This document shows positions 20,601 to 28,654 of a DNA stretch of 34,990 bases, one piece after another. Numbering within the stretch: position 1 is the first letter of the stretch; each line of letters starts with the position of its first letter. Origin of the DNA: Coraliomargarita sinensis (lineage in GTDB: Bacteria; Verrucomicrobiota; Verrucomicrobiia; Opitutales; Coraliomargaritaceae); NCBI RefSeq assembly GCF_003185655.1, contig NZ_QHJQ01000007.1, forward strand, positions 170,001-204,990, given 5' to 3'. The notes under the pieces are model-generated. The model worked only from the letters and a program-made list of their open reading frames with translations, did no database searches and had not been told where the DNA came from. A program made the position numbers and the translations under genes.

Positions 20601-21221
20601 CAGAGAAAGTGTTTCCGCGCTCTTATTATCCACCCTCGAAACATCCACAATGGCAGCGAGCTTCTGGTTCAGTTCCAAACCGGCGACGGGCACGATATTA
20701 TCGTATAGGCCGTCGATATTGGAGGAGAGCTCGAGGGGATCTTCGCCAAGCTGGACCGCCTGATTGATCGACTGTCCCACGGCCAAAGCACTCGTTTGCG
20801 GCCGGACCAAGGCGTCCAATGAAAAGCCGCCCGGATCGGAGGGCTCGCCCGACTTTGAGTAAACGGCATAAGTGGCGGGCTCCCAAATGGCATCGCCCGT
20901 CGGCCACCAAGTCAGGTAGACGAGCGGATCGCTTCCGGCGGCTTCTTCCGCAGGCACACCAAGCGCCGCCGTGACCACGGATTCATCGACCGTCTGGGCA
21001 CACGCCCCTTGCTGCCAAGCAGGCGCGAGCGTCGCGGCGAAGAAGGTTAGGACAAGAAACGCCTTGCCGAGGCTTTGCCCCGCCCTCACCACTTGGCGAG
21101 GCTTCGAAGGACGGACAGTATTGCTATCGAAACAACGATTATCATGTCCCCTTTTATCATGGCAGGAGGGGAGCCGATGCGTTCGAAGATTTTCGCAGAA
21201 GACGCTAAATATGTTGGTCAT
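17649..21221 (-). CDS. Giant secreted protein B with fibronectin-III-like domains (~1190 aa)
   Basis: Second gene of the giant-protein operon; function unknown. The start is uncertain. ATG at 21245 overlaps gene A by 19 bp. ATG at 21221 lies just after A's stop. GTG at 21092 or 21089 would leave a normal ~32-residue signal peptide (hydrophobic AFLVLTFFAATLA, cleavage near GACA-Q). Using 21221, the signal core lies near residues 54-68. Regions at about 425-570 and 826-964 look like fibronectin-III domains (LDWEPAQTREHGPDISEYWIYRW; RIKWFAPPAGVERFELAI ... FRVRAIGAGGAEGPWSNEV). The stretches between are also strand-rich and contain several cysteines, suggesting disulfides outside the cytoplasm. 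There is no catalytic motif or C-terminal anchor. A 631-codon frame on the opposite strand is a shadow. Confidence 0.88.
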   Translation of the reverse strand: MTNIFSVFCENLRTHRLPSCHDKRGHDNRCFDSNTVRPSKPRQVVRAGQSLGKAFLVLTFFAATLAPAWQQGACAQTVDESVVTAALGVPAEEAAGSDPLVYLTWWPTGDAIWEPATYAVYSKSGEPSDPGGFSLDALVRPQTSALAVGQSINQAVQLGEDPLELSSNIDGLYDNIVPVAGLELNQKLAAIVDVSRVDNKSAETLSLLTRRHPAAALAAGVAFVEPIGEGEVRTYEIRSCPDGSSDPAECTVVSGRVVVTGGEVKLLPAPGQPVEVPFVDNSGKEDPRGNLNVPLRWGTPGDLRERSFFQFGYNVYRVDPEFAEDAGWDAAEPDPEKFFGLMSERPGSIIRVNERPILTDKIFSPTEAPDLNADSETYFVIDDNDRYRNGGTPFSDGDRFYYFVAGRDLLGRPGAVSQGTPVTICFRIPPQAPKGLEVSNHFIYDESTETQTQVLKLDWEPAQTREHGPDISEYWIYRWASIEQMHNNQGLPEQGLPSGEITGGRIATVGSDITEYIDDSGVHPFITYQNRDLTTPATGDSAEANKTYWYTVRAVDASACGGNVSGNSGPGYGVLRDRVGPQAPDGSVTGSCLLPIVSKNGSTVEAGSGFEAGYIYLDLFIERIDPRIEWVEFYVVPTDDERGYLGRFDFPETGTLQIQPVLPNSLFQGQEANTGTILVRVGIAGGKRSSFAEQTFSVGLNPDKQSGNYVQAFDFLAATDPEAPCTTHEPRQPGTPATGTIDPVDLDLFLTPDTREWKLYRRVDDGPLTMIEQGIANYNETPNVQTQDRDLPLNGGRVCYFLQVYDLQGNPSVLSRLDCITVEPRTDLPKPMLSPVEPVGETPDNGAARIKWFAPPAGVERFELAIRSVDGVPRADLSDDFRLNVPASGPAGNPFVSLIQVGDKVFRSYLTGRVGANFDVGPSYQALWSRNFASGTEYAFRVRAIGAGGAEGPWSNEVFFIWSSEVDFSQPFDPSDCVVPWPVRGTPDIDGTFPVEAPDRPYPVGLKAAIDPMNPDGSTAYHGGAVRVGFVELGQLDINFSSNWDQPPKGYDTAAGIFPLPRSPKAEKSDLETAFYVRASNGEPLPDFMLYRYQEPNATWANVSGDVYQVSPLIEGLASAPSTFQEQPVWAVHDPYVFLIPEPTVNNGYHLWVKDTQPVIQGASYRYLLVRFTERGEIARVIPLDSVTAN

Positions 21222-21226
21222 AGAGC

Positions 21227-24200
21227 TCAAAGTTGGAATTTCCACCGGTCATTGATGTATTCGAGAATGATGGACTTGGAGAATTTGACGCAGAGCGGGC
21301 AACTGCCGACCCGACCGCCGACGGTACCCCGACCACGGTAACGAAGGTCGTCGCCGACTTTGGCCCCAATCATGGAGACCTCTCCGTTGACGCCAACGAG
21401 GCAGAGCGCCTCACCTGAAACGGCCAGCAGGATCTGGCCGCCGAAAGTGGGCCCTTCTACAAAATAGAACGCCCCTGCGCCGACTCCGGCGGTGATGCGG
21501 AACATACAGGTGGCCGGGATCCCTAGGATGGCTTCCGAAACCGGGATGTGGGCCTCCCCATAGACATAGGCACCGGTAAAGGTGGGATCCGGCGAACCGA
21601 TGACGCCAGCCGCTTCCTCATTCACAAGTTCGACCGGCGTGATGGTGCAGGTCTGGCCAAAGAAGACGCCGCCGTACACGTCGTAGCTTTGAAACTTCAG
21701 ACCCACCTTGGCGGCGAGGTAGTTTTCGGTTTTGCCGAAGGACATGGCGGCTCCAAGGTCCGTGATCTCGAAGGCTTCAAAGTTAAAGGAGCCCCCGACC
21801 ATCTCAATCTTCCCGCCGAGGCCGAGAGGCTTGTCACTGTAAGTCACCTTGCCCTCCACGGCGATTTCCATGCCCGGGCTGAGCCACTCGACGGGAACGC
21901 CTGGCGTGCCGAGGGTAATCTCCTTGGCAGGAGTACCTTCGGCGGAATAACTGCAGGAACCCGAGCCGTCCGAAGCGAGTTGCTTGATCTGGAAATAACC
22001 CTCGAATTCCATCTCCTTAGGCACTTTGAACTGAATCGCGGCGTCGACCCGTAGCAGCCGAAGCGCATCACCGTTAATATGGGCAAAGCCATCGAACTCA
22101 CCGCTGCCAACCACCGAATTGATGTCGCCGATGGCCCCGTTAATGCTGTCATCAAAGCCAGCCAGATACTGGCTGAGTAGGTTTTTCAGGGTCGTGTTGA
22201 CCTGAGCAAAGGCCGAATCGATTCCCTCTTTGATCGCGAGGTCAACGTCGTAAAGCTTCTGCCGGATGACCTGTTGGAATTCCCGCACAAAGGCCATGCC
22301 GCGAATCTTGTCCTTAATCTCCGAGCGGATGCGCTGTTTGATTTCCTCAGCTGTATATTCCTCGAAACGATCCGGTGCCGGAATGTCGGCGAGGATAAAG
22401 GCGTCGACGACATCGCGCAGATCAGCGGTCGCTGCCTGGATCTGGCTGTCAGCGGCATTAAGGATATCTTCGAATTCGGCGAGGAAGGCTGTGTTGTCCT
22501 CGATCTCGTTGCGAATGTCGCCGATTTGCGAATCGAGCTCGGCAATGACCGCGCGGATGCGTTCGAGACTGGGGCGGACTTTATCCAGTTGTTCGTTAAT
22601 CAGATCCTGGAGCTCGCCGGTGGGGCCGGAAAGACTATCATTCAGCATGCCTGCCAGTTCGTCGCCAAGTTCCCCGCCGACCTCGTCGATCAGACGGGCG
22701 ATGAGGGTCTCGACGATTTGGAATTCGCCGCTTTCCTCATAGAGCAGCCCGTCGAGCGTGTCGTAAGGACCGGACGGAGGCGTGAGCTTGACCTCACCAT
22801 TCTCGAGATAAACGCGATCGTGAACGGAGCGGAGCGCAATCTGTAGGTCTTCCAGTGCGTTATCGATTTTAGCGATGACGCTGTTGGCTTCCCCGACCGG
22901 TTTGGCCAGCGTCTGAATCGCTGCGCGTAGGTCCTGCGAATTGGCATCAACATTGTTGACGAAGAACTTCTCGGCCTTGTTGCCAACTTCGGTTTGCCAG
23001 GCCGTGACCGTGTTGGTCGTCGAAGCGGCAGTTTGCAGTTCGCCGTAGAGATCATCGATGATGGGATCGACGGCTCCGGCCATGAAGCCTTCGATCAGGT
23101 CATCGATCTGGTCCTGGAGCAGACTGTCGATTTGTTGAATACCCTGGTCAAGGGCGTCGACAGTTTCGCCACGGAGCGCGTCGGTGGCGGCCTGGAGCAC
23201 ACCGGTTTGTTCCTCGATCTTATTGAAGACAAAGTTGGTCAGGTTGATCCGCGGCAGCCCCTCATATTGGGCACCGAAGGAAATTTCCGCCCGCTCCGCG
23301 CTGAGGTAGTCGAGTTGATGGTCGACCTGAATGACCAGCAGGTCTTCCTGCTGCTCCGGCTTAAAGGCCGAGAAAGTGCGCAACGCAGAGGACCAGTCCA
23401 GAGGGTAGCTGAACTCAACGACGTTCAACCACTCTTGCCGGGCGGTAATGAGATAAGGCGTCGGGTCGCCGGAGGCACCGGACTCGTTGCGGTAAAGGGC
23501 CTCATCGACCCCAGCCGGAAAGCCACGGTTGCCCGTATCGAAGAAGGAAGTGGTAAAGAAGGTCTGTCCGCCTTCGGTCCACCCACCCATCAGATCGGCG
23601 ACTGCTTTCGGATTCGTATTTTTCGAAGCGGTGGTGCGGATGTGCCCGGCCAAATCCTCAAAGAAAGGCACGTCGATCTTGGCGGCGAAGTTGAGACGCC
23701 CGTCCCCCTCGGTTTGCTCGGAGGTGGCATCGTAGGCATTCAGGTAAGCCTCGCTGACGGTAGTGAGCTCGTATTGCTCCTCCTCTGGCCCGTCGAGCTT
23801 CAGGCTGTTCGGCAGACGGAAGCGTGAGGTAATCTGCGTTTCCAGCCCTTCGGCCAGGGAGAAGTCCAGATCGATCAACTGGCCGTTCGGACGAACTCCG
23901 ACCGTACCGTGGAGCGGCTGGTCAACCAGCGTGGAATAACCGGTCGCACCCAGCGTGAGGTATGCTTCGTTGGCGGGATTGCAGCTGCCGCTGGAGGTGA
24001 AGCCAAGCGCAGCGATATCAATATCCGCGTTCCAGTAATCAAAAAGAGTGGCGAGACCGCCGGTAGGAAGGCGGGCCTCGGCAAGCCCCCCGAGGCAGGT
24101 AAAGCTCAGGCCCTCGAAATTGAAGGTGGCATCGGTCGGGAAGGGGGTAGCGACCGAACCTTTGGTGAAACTGCCACTCGGGCTCGTCGTGCTGTCGAGG

Positions 24201-26755
24201 TAGCCGAGACCGTAATAATCAAAGGCAAAATCATAGCCGAGGATTGTAAGCGCCTGCGGGAAACTTCCGGGAACGGCCTCCACGGTGCCGGTAACGCCAA
24301 CTTTGCGGACGTAAAACTTATTACAGCCGCGCAGGCCGTACGGGACGGTCTGGTCGCCGATTGTGGCGACACCGGTCACTGCACCATCGCTGGCGGTTTC
24401 CAAGTTAATCCCGGCGTAATAGTAATTGCCACCTTGATCGGCGGTGCTCCCGGGGCGCGCCATGGTCCGAGCATCCGTTTCGGTCGTTCCCTTAACGGCA
24501 GCAAGGAGCGTATCGGCCGGAGCGCTACGCGCAGCCCTATCGCCAGCGCCGCCAGAGTTAAATTCAGCGAATGAACCGCCGGCACCACGAATGAAGTGAC
24601 CTGTGGCATGGAACGTGGCGTTCGAAAAGGCCCCCAACTGCTGGGCGTAGACCGGACTACCGGAAGAGCTCAATGCCTCGATGTAGCCCCAGCTGAGCTG
24701 ACGCTGATCGCCCGTGCCTTGGAGCGACCCCGAGCCGACGAGCCCCCCGTCGGCGGTAAAAACGAGTGCGCCGGGATCAAGTGTCAAGCTACCCTCCTGC
24801 TCGCCCGTGCCGCATGCATCGGCTGCACAAGTTTGATCGTAGGTAAGCGTTAAGACGCTGGAGAGATTAAGGAAACCGGCCGTGACCGCATCGGCGGCGA
24901 TAGTAATCTCGCCACCGCTATGAGGGACGGCGACACCGTAGGGGAAGTGAGTCTTGAAACTTCCACTGTTGAGATTGTAGGCGACGTCCATCTCGGCAGT
25001 GCCGTCGACATCAGTGACAATCAGTGACGACGCACCGTCCACGCTGGCGAGCGCATGATAGTAGCCGCTGTTGTCTGCCTTGGTCTGCTTGGCGGGATCG
25101 ACGGGTGCACCCGCCAAATAGTCCGCTTCTTCATCGCGCACATAACCGGCGTTGCCACTGGAATGGCTGATGGTGAATTTGCCCGTGGTGGTCTCCCAAA
25201 GAATTTGATCGGAAGTGACGTAAGCCGGCTTGGTCTCCTCCAACACGCGAACCGGCGAACCGGGAATAAATTTCAGTGCGGCATTCTGGGGGCCAAGCTG
25301 ATCGTCGAGACTGACTCCGCTGAAATCAATCGTGGCGGCGAGACGACGGTTATTGCCGCCAACCGGAACGTAGCCCATGCCCTGAGGAAGATAAGCAGTC
25401 AGATCGCTGTAAAGTCCGTTGATTTGCAGCTCCGTATTTTCGCGCTGGAAGCGTACCCCAGCAGCAGTACCGGTATCCGGCGTATTGGGCGGAGTTATCG
25501 GAATGTTGGCACCGAGGCCTTGCACCGTGGCCGTACCGTCGGCGAGCAAATGGATGCTTACGGACGAGGTGGCATCGTAGGTGTAGTCGGCAAGGCCATC
25601 CAGATGACCGTCGACCCCGGTGAGCGTCATGGCCACATACCCCGCACCGTCAGTCGTCGAAGGCTGCGGATCGCGGGTAAAATTTTTCAGCTGCGTGATT
25701 CGCCCACCGAAGTACAGTTCCCCGTTAAAATCATAGAGTCGGAGATCCTGGAGGGTTTGGACATTTCCGGTCGCGTAGGTGCCGGTAATTGGATTCTCTT
25801 TGTGGGTGATTGTAACATCCACCTCGTATTCCTCGTTGAGCGGGTCGAGTTGCTCTGATGGGATAATTTGCAAGGAGTTCGAAATGCTGCGAATTCTGGG
25901 GACAGACGTGAAAGTGAATGAGTTGTAGAAATAGGAATCGATGTATTTGGAGTCGGAAAACGTGCTCTGCTGTAACGGAATCACGTTGCCGGTGCTTTTT
26001 TCCCGAAGCTCCACTTCATACTCAAAGCGCACATAGCTGCTTGTGACCGAAGAATCATAGCGATCCCAGCGTCGAACCGTCGCAGCCAAGTCTACCGTAA
26101 AGGCGCGCTTATCCGGACTTGTGGCTCCATCCAACAAAAAGGGATTGCTCAGGCTGGTAGAATCGAGCGTCGCGATAATATTAAGAGGGTCGTCCGCGCT
26201 GGAGGTATTGGTAAACTGGTAGAGATTGCTGGAGCCGCTGTATTCGTTGCCGCCGACCGTCGACCAAGTGTAAAATCCCAGGAAAACGTTGTAAGAATAT
26301 TTCTGCAAACGTCCGCGAATCCGATAATTTTTGTAGGGATCGAGAACTTGGGAAGTTTCGAATGAATCGCTTTCGAAAATCGTTTGTGAACTCGGCTCGG
26401 GCGTACCTGAGTCGTTATCGATATCCACAAATACGGCTTGTGTCGCGTAACTATCGTTTGAAGCGACCAGAGGGACGACACTCCAAGAACCATCACTTGC
26501 TTGAACCTGAAGTTCCCAGAGGAAGCGGTAGTCAGCCGACTCCGACGTGTCCGTCGAAATATCAGCCGACATAGACACCGCCACGCCGTCTCGAGCCGGG
26601 CCCTGGTTATCTCCTGTCAGAATAAAGTCCCTTGTGATCTGTGGCGAATCGATGTCGTAACTCGTCGCCGCCACTAAGGGAGAGCTCAAACCTGCGGCGA
26701 GCAAACAGATGCAAAAAATCGATACGAAGTAGCTGAAAAAACGGGAAAACATCAT
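21227..26755 (-). CDS. Giant secreted protein A: beta-rich, with a ~390-residue helical block (1842 aa)
   Basis: First gene of the giant-protein operon; I recognise no family. Signal peptide at 1-30 (MMFSRFFSYFVSIFC..., cleavage near VAA-TS). Residues ~31-1165 are strand-rich, with Thr/Ser/Gly-rich loops and a few cysteines (CAADAC near 645, GCNKF near 815). Residues ~1170-1555 change abruptly to long amphipathic helices with heptad-like spacing (IQQIDSLLQDQIDDLIEGF, ELDSQIGDIRNEIEDNTAFL). The last ~285 residues return to strands (GGKIEMVGGSFNFEAFEI, AAKVGLKFQSYDVYGGVFF) and end CPLCVKF...YINDRWKFQL. The beta/helix/beta layout suggests an elongated extracellular or envelope-spanning protein, possibly self-assembling or lipid-binding; both are inference. 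Its stop lies 5 bp before one possible start of gene B. Confidence 0.88.
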   Translation of the reverse strand: MMFSRFFSYFVSIFCICLLAAGLSSPLVAATSYDIDSPQITRDFILTGDNQGPARDGVAVSMSADISTDTSESADYRFLWELQVQASDGSWSVVPLVASNDSYATQAVFVDIDNDSGTPEPSSQTIFESDSFETSQVLDPYKNYRIRGRLQKYSYNVFLGFYTWSTVGGNEYSGSSNLYQFTNTSSADDPLNIIATLDSTSLSNPFLLDGATSPDKRAFTVDLAATVRRWDRYDSSVTSSYVRFEYEVELREKSTGNVIPLQQSTFSDSKYIDSYFYNSFTFTSVPRIRSISNSLQIIPSEQLDPLNEEYEVDVTITHKENPITGTYATGNVQTLQDLRLYDFNGELYFGGRITQLKNFTRDPQPSTTDGAGYVAMTLTGVDGHLDGLADYTYDATSSVSIHLLADGTATVQGLGANIPITPPNTPDTGTAAGVRFQRENTELQINGLYSDLTAYLPQGMGYVPVGGNNRRLAATIDFSGVSLDDQLGPQNAALKFIPGSPVRVLEETKPAYVTSDQILWETTTGKFTISHSSGNAGYVRDEEADYLAGAPVDPAKQTKADNSGYYHALASVDGASSLIVTDVDGTAEMDVAYNLNSGSFKTHFPYGVAVPHSGGEITIAADAVTAGFLNLSSVLTLTYDQTCAADACGTGEQEGSLTLDPGALVFTADGGLVGSGSLQGTGDQRQLSWGYIEALSSSGSPVYAQQLGAFSNATFHATGHFIRGAGGSFAEFNSGGAGDRAARSAPADTLLAAVKGTTETDARTMARPGSTADQGGNYYYAGINLETASDGAVTGVATIGDQTVPYGLRGCNKFYVRKVGVTGTVEAVPGSFPQALTILGYDFAFDYYGLGYLDSTTSPSGSFTKGSVATPFPTDATFNFEGLSFTCLGGLAEARLPTGGLATLFDYWNADIDIAALGFTSSGSCNPANEAYLTLGATGYSTLVDQPLHGTVGVRPNGQLIDLDFSLAEGLETQITSRFRLPNSLKLDGPEEEQYELTTVSEAYLNAYDATSEQTEGDGRLNFAAKIDVPFFEDLAGHIRTTASKNTNPKAVADLMGGWTEGGQTFFTTSFFDTGNRGFPAGVDEALYRNESGASGDPTPYLITARQEWLNVVEFSYPLDWSSALRTFSAFKPEQQEDLLVIQVDHQLDYLSAERAEISFGAQYEGLPRINLTNFVFNKIEEQTGVLQAATDALRGETVDALDQGIQQIDSLLQDQIDDLIEGFMAGAVDPIIDDLYGELQTAASTTNTVTAWQTEVGNKAEKFFVNNVDANSQDLRAAIQTLAKPVGEANSVIAKIDNALEDLQIALRSVHDRVYLENGEVKLTPPSGPYDTLDGLLYEESGEFQIVETLIARLIDEVGGELGDELAGMLNDSLSGPTGELQDLINEQLDKVRPSLERIRAVIAELDSQIGDIRNEIEDNTAFLAEFEDILNAADSQIQAATADLRDVVDAFILADIPAPDRFEEYTAEEIKQRIRSEIKDKIRGMAFVREFQQVIRQKLYDVDLAIKEGIDSAFAQVNTTLKNLLSQYLAGFDDSINGAIGDINSVVGSGEFDGFAHINGDALRLLRVDAAIQFKVPKEMEFEGYFQIKQLASDGSGSCSYSAEGTPAKEITLGTPGVPVEWLSPGMEIAVEGKVTYSDKPLGLGGKIEMVGGSFNFEAFEITDLGAAMSFGKTENYLAAKVGLKFQSYDVYGGVFFGQTCTITPVELVNEEAAGVIGSPDPTFTGAYVYGEAHIPVSEAILGIPATCMFRITAGVGAGAFYFVEGPTFGGQILLAVSGEALCLVGVNGEVSMIGAKVGDDLRYRGRGTVGGRVGSCPLCVKFSKSIILEYINDRWKFQL

Positions 26756-27076
26756 GCAACAAAGATGACAACTCTGTTGAGGATACTACCGACTAGCTCA
26801 CAAGAATTTCAGAAAGCGAGGTGCGAAGGCTCAAAACTGAATCGCAGGAGAGGACGGCAGACTCGCAGTCAGTTGGTAGGTTTAGGAAAAGATATGATTC
26901 TCGTTTTAGCGCTGGCGGCTAAATCCGTCAAAAAAAAACCTGTCCTATAAGGCGCTAGATTCTTAAAACCGCAGAGGTGCAGTAATTTACAAATAAAATC
27001 TTTTCCTTAGCTCGGATGGGATAAGGCAGCACCGATGCGCTCGTCCGATTCCCTTACAACCGTTTCCGCATTCGTC
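26756..27076. other. 321-bp intergenic region upstream of the giant operon
   Basis: No gene seen. It contains a candidate minus-strand promoter (26903-26931) immediately preceded, in the transcribed sense, by a run of nine T. No clear terminator for the sulfatase gene is visible in the 27000-27076 part. Confidence 0.5.
26903..26931 (-). promoter_or_regulatory. Candidate sigma-70-type promoter of the giant-protein operon
   Basis: On the minus strand TTGACG (26931-26926) and TAAAAC (26908-26903) are separated by exactly 17 bp, with a T-rich tract directly upstream that could act as an UP element. Transcription would start near 26896, leaving a ~140-base leader before the 1842-residue gene. The -35 matches 5 of 6 and the -10 4 of 6 consensus positions. 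Confidence 0.4.
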
Positions 27077-28621
27077 TCAGCGGCTTCTACCCGCTTGAAT
27101 AACTGCATCGAGTTCCTGCTGCAGCTCCACAAGTTTTTCGGGCTTCTTCACGGCCAGATTAAATAGCTCAGCTGGATCTTCCGACAAATCATAAAGACGA
27201 TCCTCGATATTTCCCCGCCGGTAAATCTCTTTGGGCAGGTTAGCTCCGGCGACTGGTTGGGTATACTGAGCCCGGCCCCGAACTAATTTCCAAGTGCCCT
27301 TGCGATAACCGAAGTTGCCACCGTTGCCATTATCCTGTTGCACGAGGGCGCTGCGGCCTGCCGCACCCGGCTCCCCCAGTAATGCACCAATCACATTCAT
27401 ACTGTCCAGCGCAGCCTTTTCCGGCAGATCGACTCCGTTCAATGCCGCGAAACTGGCGGGAAAATCGATCGTGCAGACCATCTCCCGGGAAACGCCCGGC
27501 GCGATGCGCCCCTTCCAATAGGTAATAAATGGCGTGCGGGTTCCGCCTTCGAGGACGCTGTATTTGCCACCGCTCCAAGGGCCGTTGGGTTCGTGCAGGC
27601 CAAGTTCTTCTCGGGCACCATCCTTGTATCCATCGTCAAGCACCGGCCCATTATCCGAACAAAACACGACCAGAGTATTTTCTTCGATCCCCTGTTCCCG
27701 CAAAATTTCCATCAGTTCACCGACGCACCAGTCGAGCTGGAGAATGGCGTCGCCACGGTAGCCGAGACCGCTCTTCCCTTGAAAACGCTCGTGCGGCATG
27801 CGCGGTACGTGATTATCGTGCGAGGCGAAGAACAGGAAAAAGGGCCTGTCTTTATTTTCCGTGATCCAGCGGCGGGACTGTTTCACCCATTCGTCGGCCA
27901 GGTCCTCATCGCGAAAACGCGCGGCCTGCCCACCGGTATAAAACCCGATACGGCTGATGCCATTATGGATGGTGCCGTTGTGTCCGTGGGACCAATCCAT
28001 TTTCAGGCTGTCGCGATGCGTTTTCCCGGTCGGATGACCCGGAGACGGCTTTTTCCGGCCCACCCAAAGGGGATCGTCAGGATCGAGATCTTTTACGCGG
28101 TGGTTTTCGACATAAACCTGAGGCACCCGGTCGTTGGTCGTCGGAAGCAGATAGCAATAATCAAAGCCGATTTCCAGCGGACCCGGCTTCAGTTCCCCGT
28201 TCCAATCCGGGCCTTCGCCCGGAGCACCTAAACCAAGGTGCCACTTGCCTATCACGGCCGTGCGGTAACCCGCTTGCTTCAAAAGTGAGGGCAGAGTCTC
28301 CGTGCCGGGCTGAATCACGGAAGGTCCGTTGGGTGGCGCAATGCCAGTACCCTTTTTGCGAAAGGCGTAGGTTCCGGTCAACATGGAGTAGCGCGTGGGC
28401 GTGCAGGTCGAGGCCGAACAATAACCACTGGTAAAACGAAGGCCGTCCTTGGCCAACTGGTCGATATGCGGTGTCTCGATTTCCGTAGCTCCGTAGGCCG
28501 AGACGTCACCATAGCCAAGGTCGTCCGCCATGATGACAATGATGTTGGGTTTCTCTCCCTCGCCGACACATAAAGCGGCACAAAGGAATGCCAGGAGCGA
28601 TGGGATGGTAATGTATTTCAT
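27077..28621 (-). CDS. Secreted arylsulfatase-type sulfatase (Cys-type, S1 family)
   Basis: Hydrolyses sulfate esters, probably on algal or other sulfated polysaccharides, outside the cytoplasm. The ATG at 28621 gives a signal peptide (MKYITIPSLLAFLCAALCVG). A longer frame from 28648 only adds nine residues before the hydrophobic core. The 514-residue protein has metal-binding D33-D34 in IMADDLGYGD, the formylglycine signature C73-T-P-T-R77, the KWHLG motif near residue 125 and SDNGP near 321. C73 needs conversion to formylglycine by a sulfatase-modifying enzyme not seen in this window. It follows polX by 33 bp on the same strand and may be read from the cinA-polX transcript. No glycoside hydrolase or transporter is adjacent, so the substrate is unknown. 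Confidence 0.93.
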   Translation of the reverse strand: MKYITIPSLLAFLCAALCVGEGEKPNIIVIMADDLGYGDVSAYGATEIETPHIDQLAKDGLRFTSGYCSASTCTPTRYSMLTGTYAFRKKGTGIAPPNGPSVIQPGTETLPSLLKQAGYRTAVIGKWHLGLGAPGEGPDWNGELKPGPLEIGFDYCYLLPTTNDRVPQVYVENHRVKDLDPDDPLWVGRKKPSPGHPTGKTHRDSLKMDWSHGHNGTIHNGISRIGFYTGGQAARFRDEDLADEWVKQSRRWITENKDRPFFLFFASHDNHVPRMPHERFQGKSGLGYRGDAILQLDWCVGELMEILREQGIEENTLVVFCSDNGPVLDDGYKDGAREELGLHEPNGPWSGGKYSVLEGGTRTPFITYWKGRIAPGVSREMVCTIDFPASFAALNGVDLPEKAALDSMNVIGALLGEPGAAGRSALVQQDNGNGGNFGYRKGTWKLVRGRAQYTQPVAGANLPKEIYRRGNIEDRLYDLSEDPAELFNLAVKKPEKLVELQQELDAVIQAGRSR

Positions 28622-28654
28622 AACTACAAACCGACTGGTGTATTTCAAGAGAGG

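Noticed and set aside
18813..20708. 631-codon open frame on the + strand inside gene B
   Set aside because: It lies wholly antisense to the FN3-like secreted protein, its product has no domain-like segments or signal peptide, and GC-biased third positions readily keep this frame open.
13988..26755. Giant operon as toxin/polymorphic-toxin or Type IX secretion substrates
   Set aside because: There is no C-terminal toxin variability, immunity gene, RHS/YD repeats, or recognisable Type IX C-terminal sorting domain.
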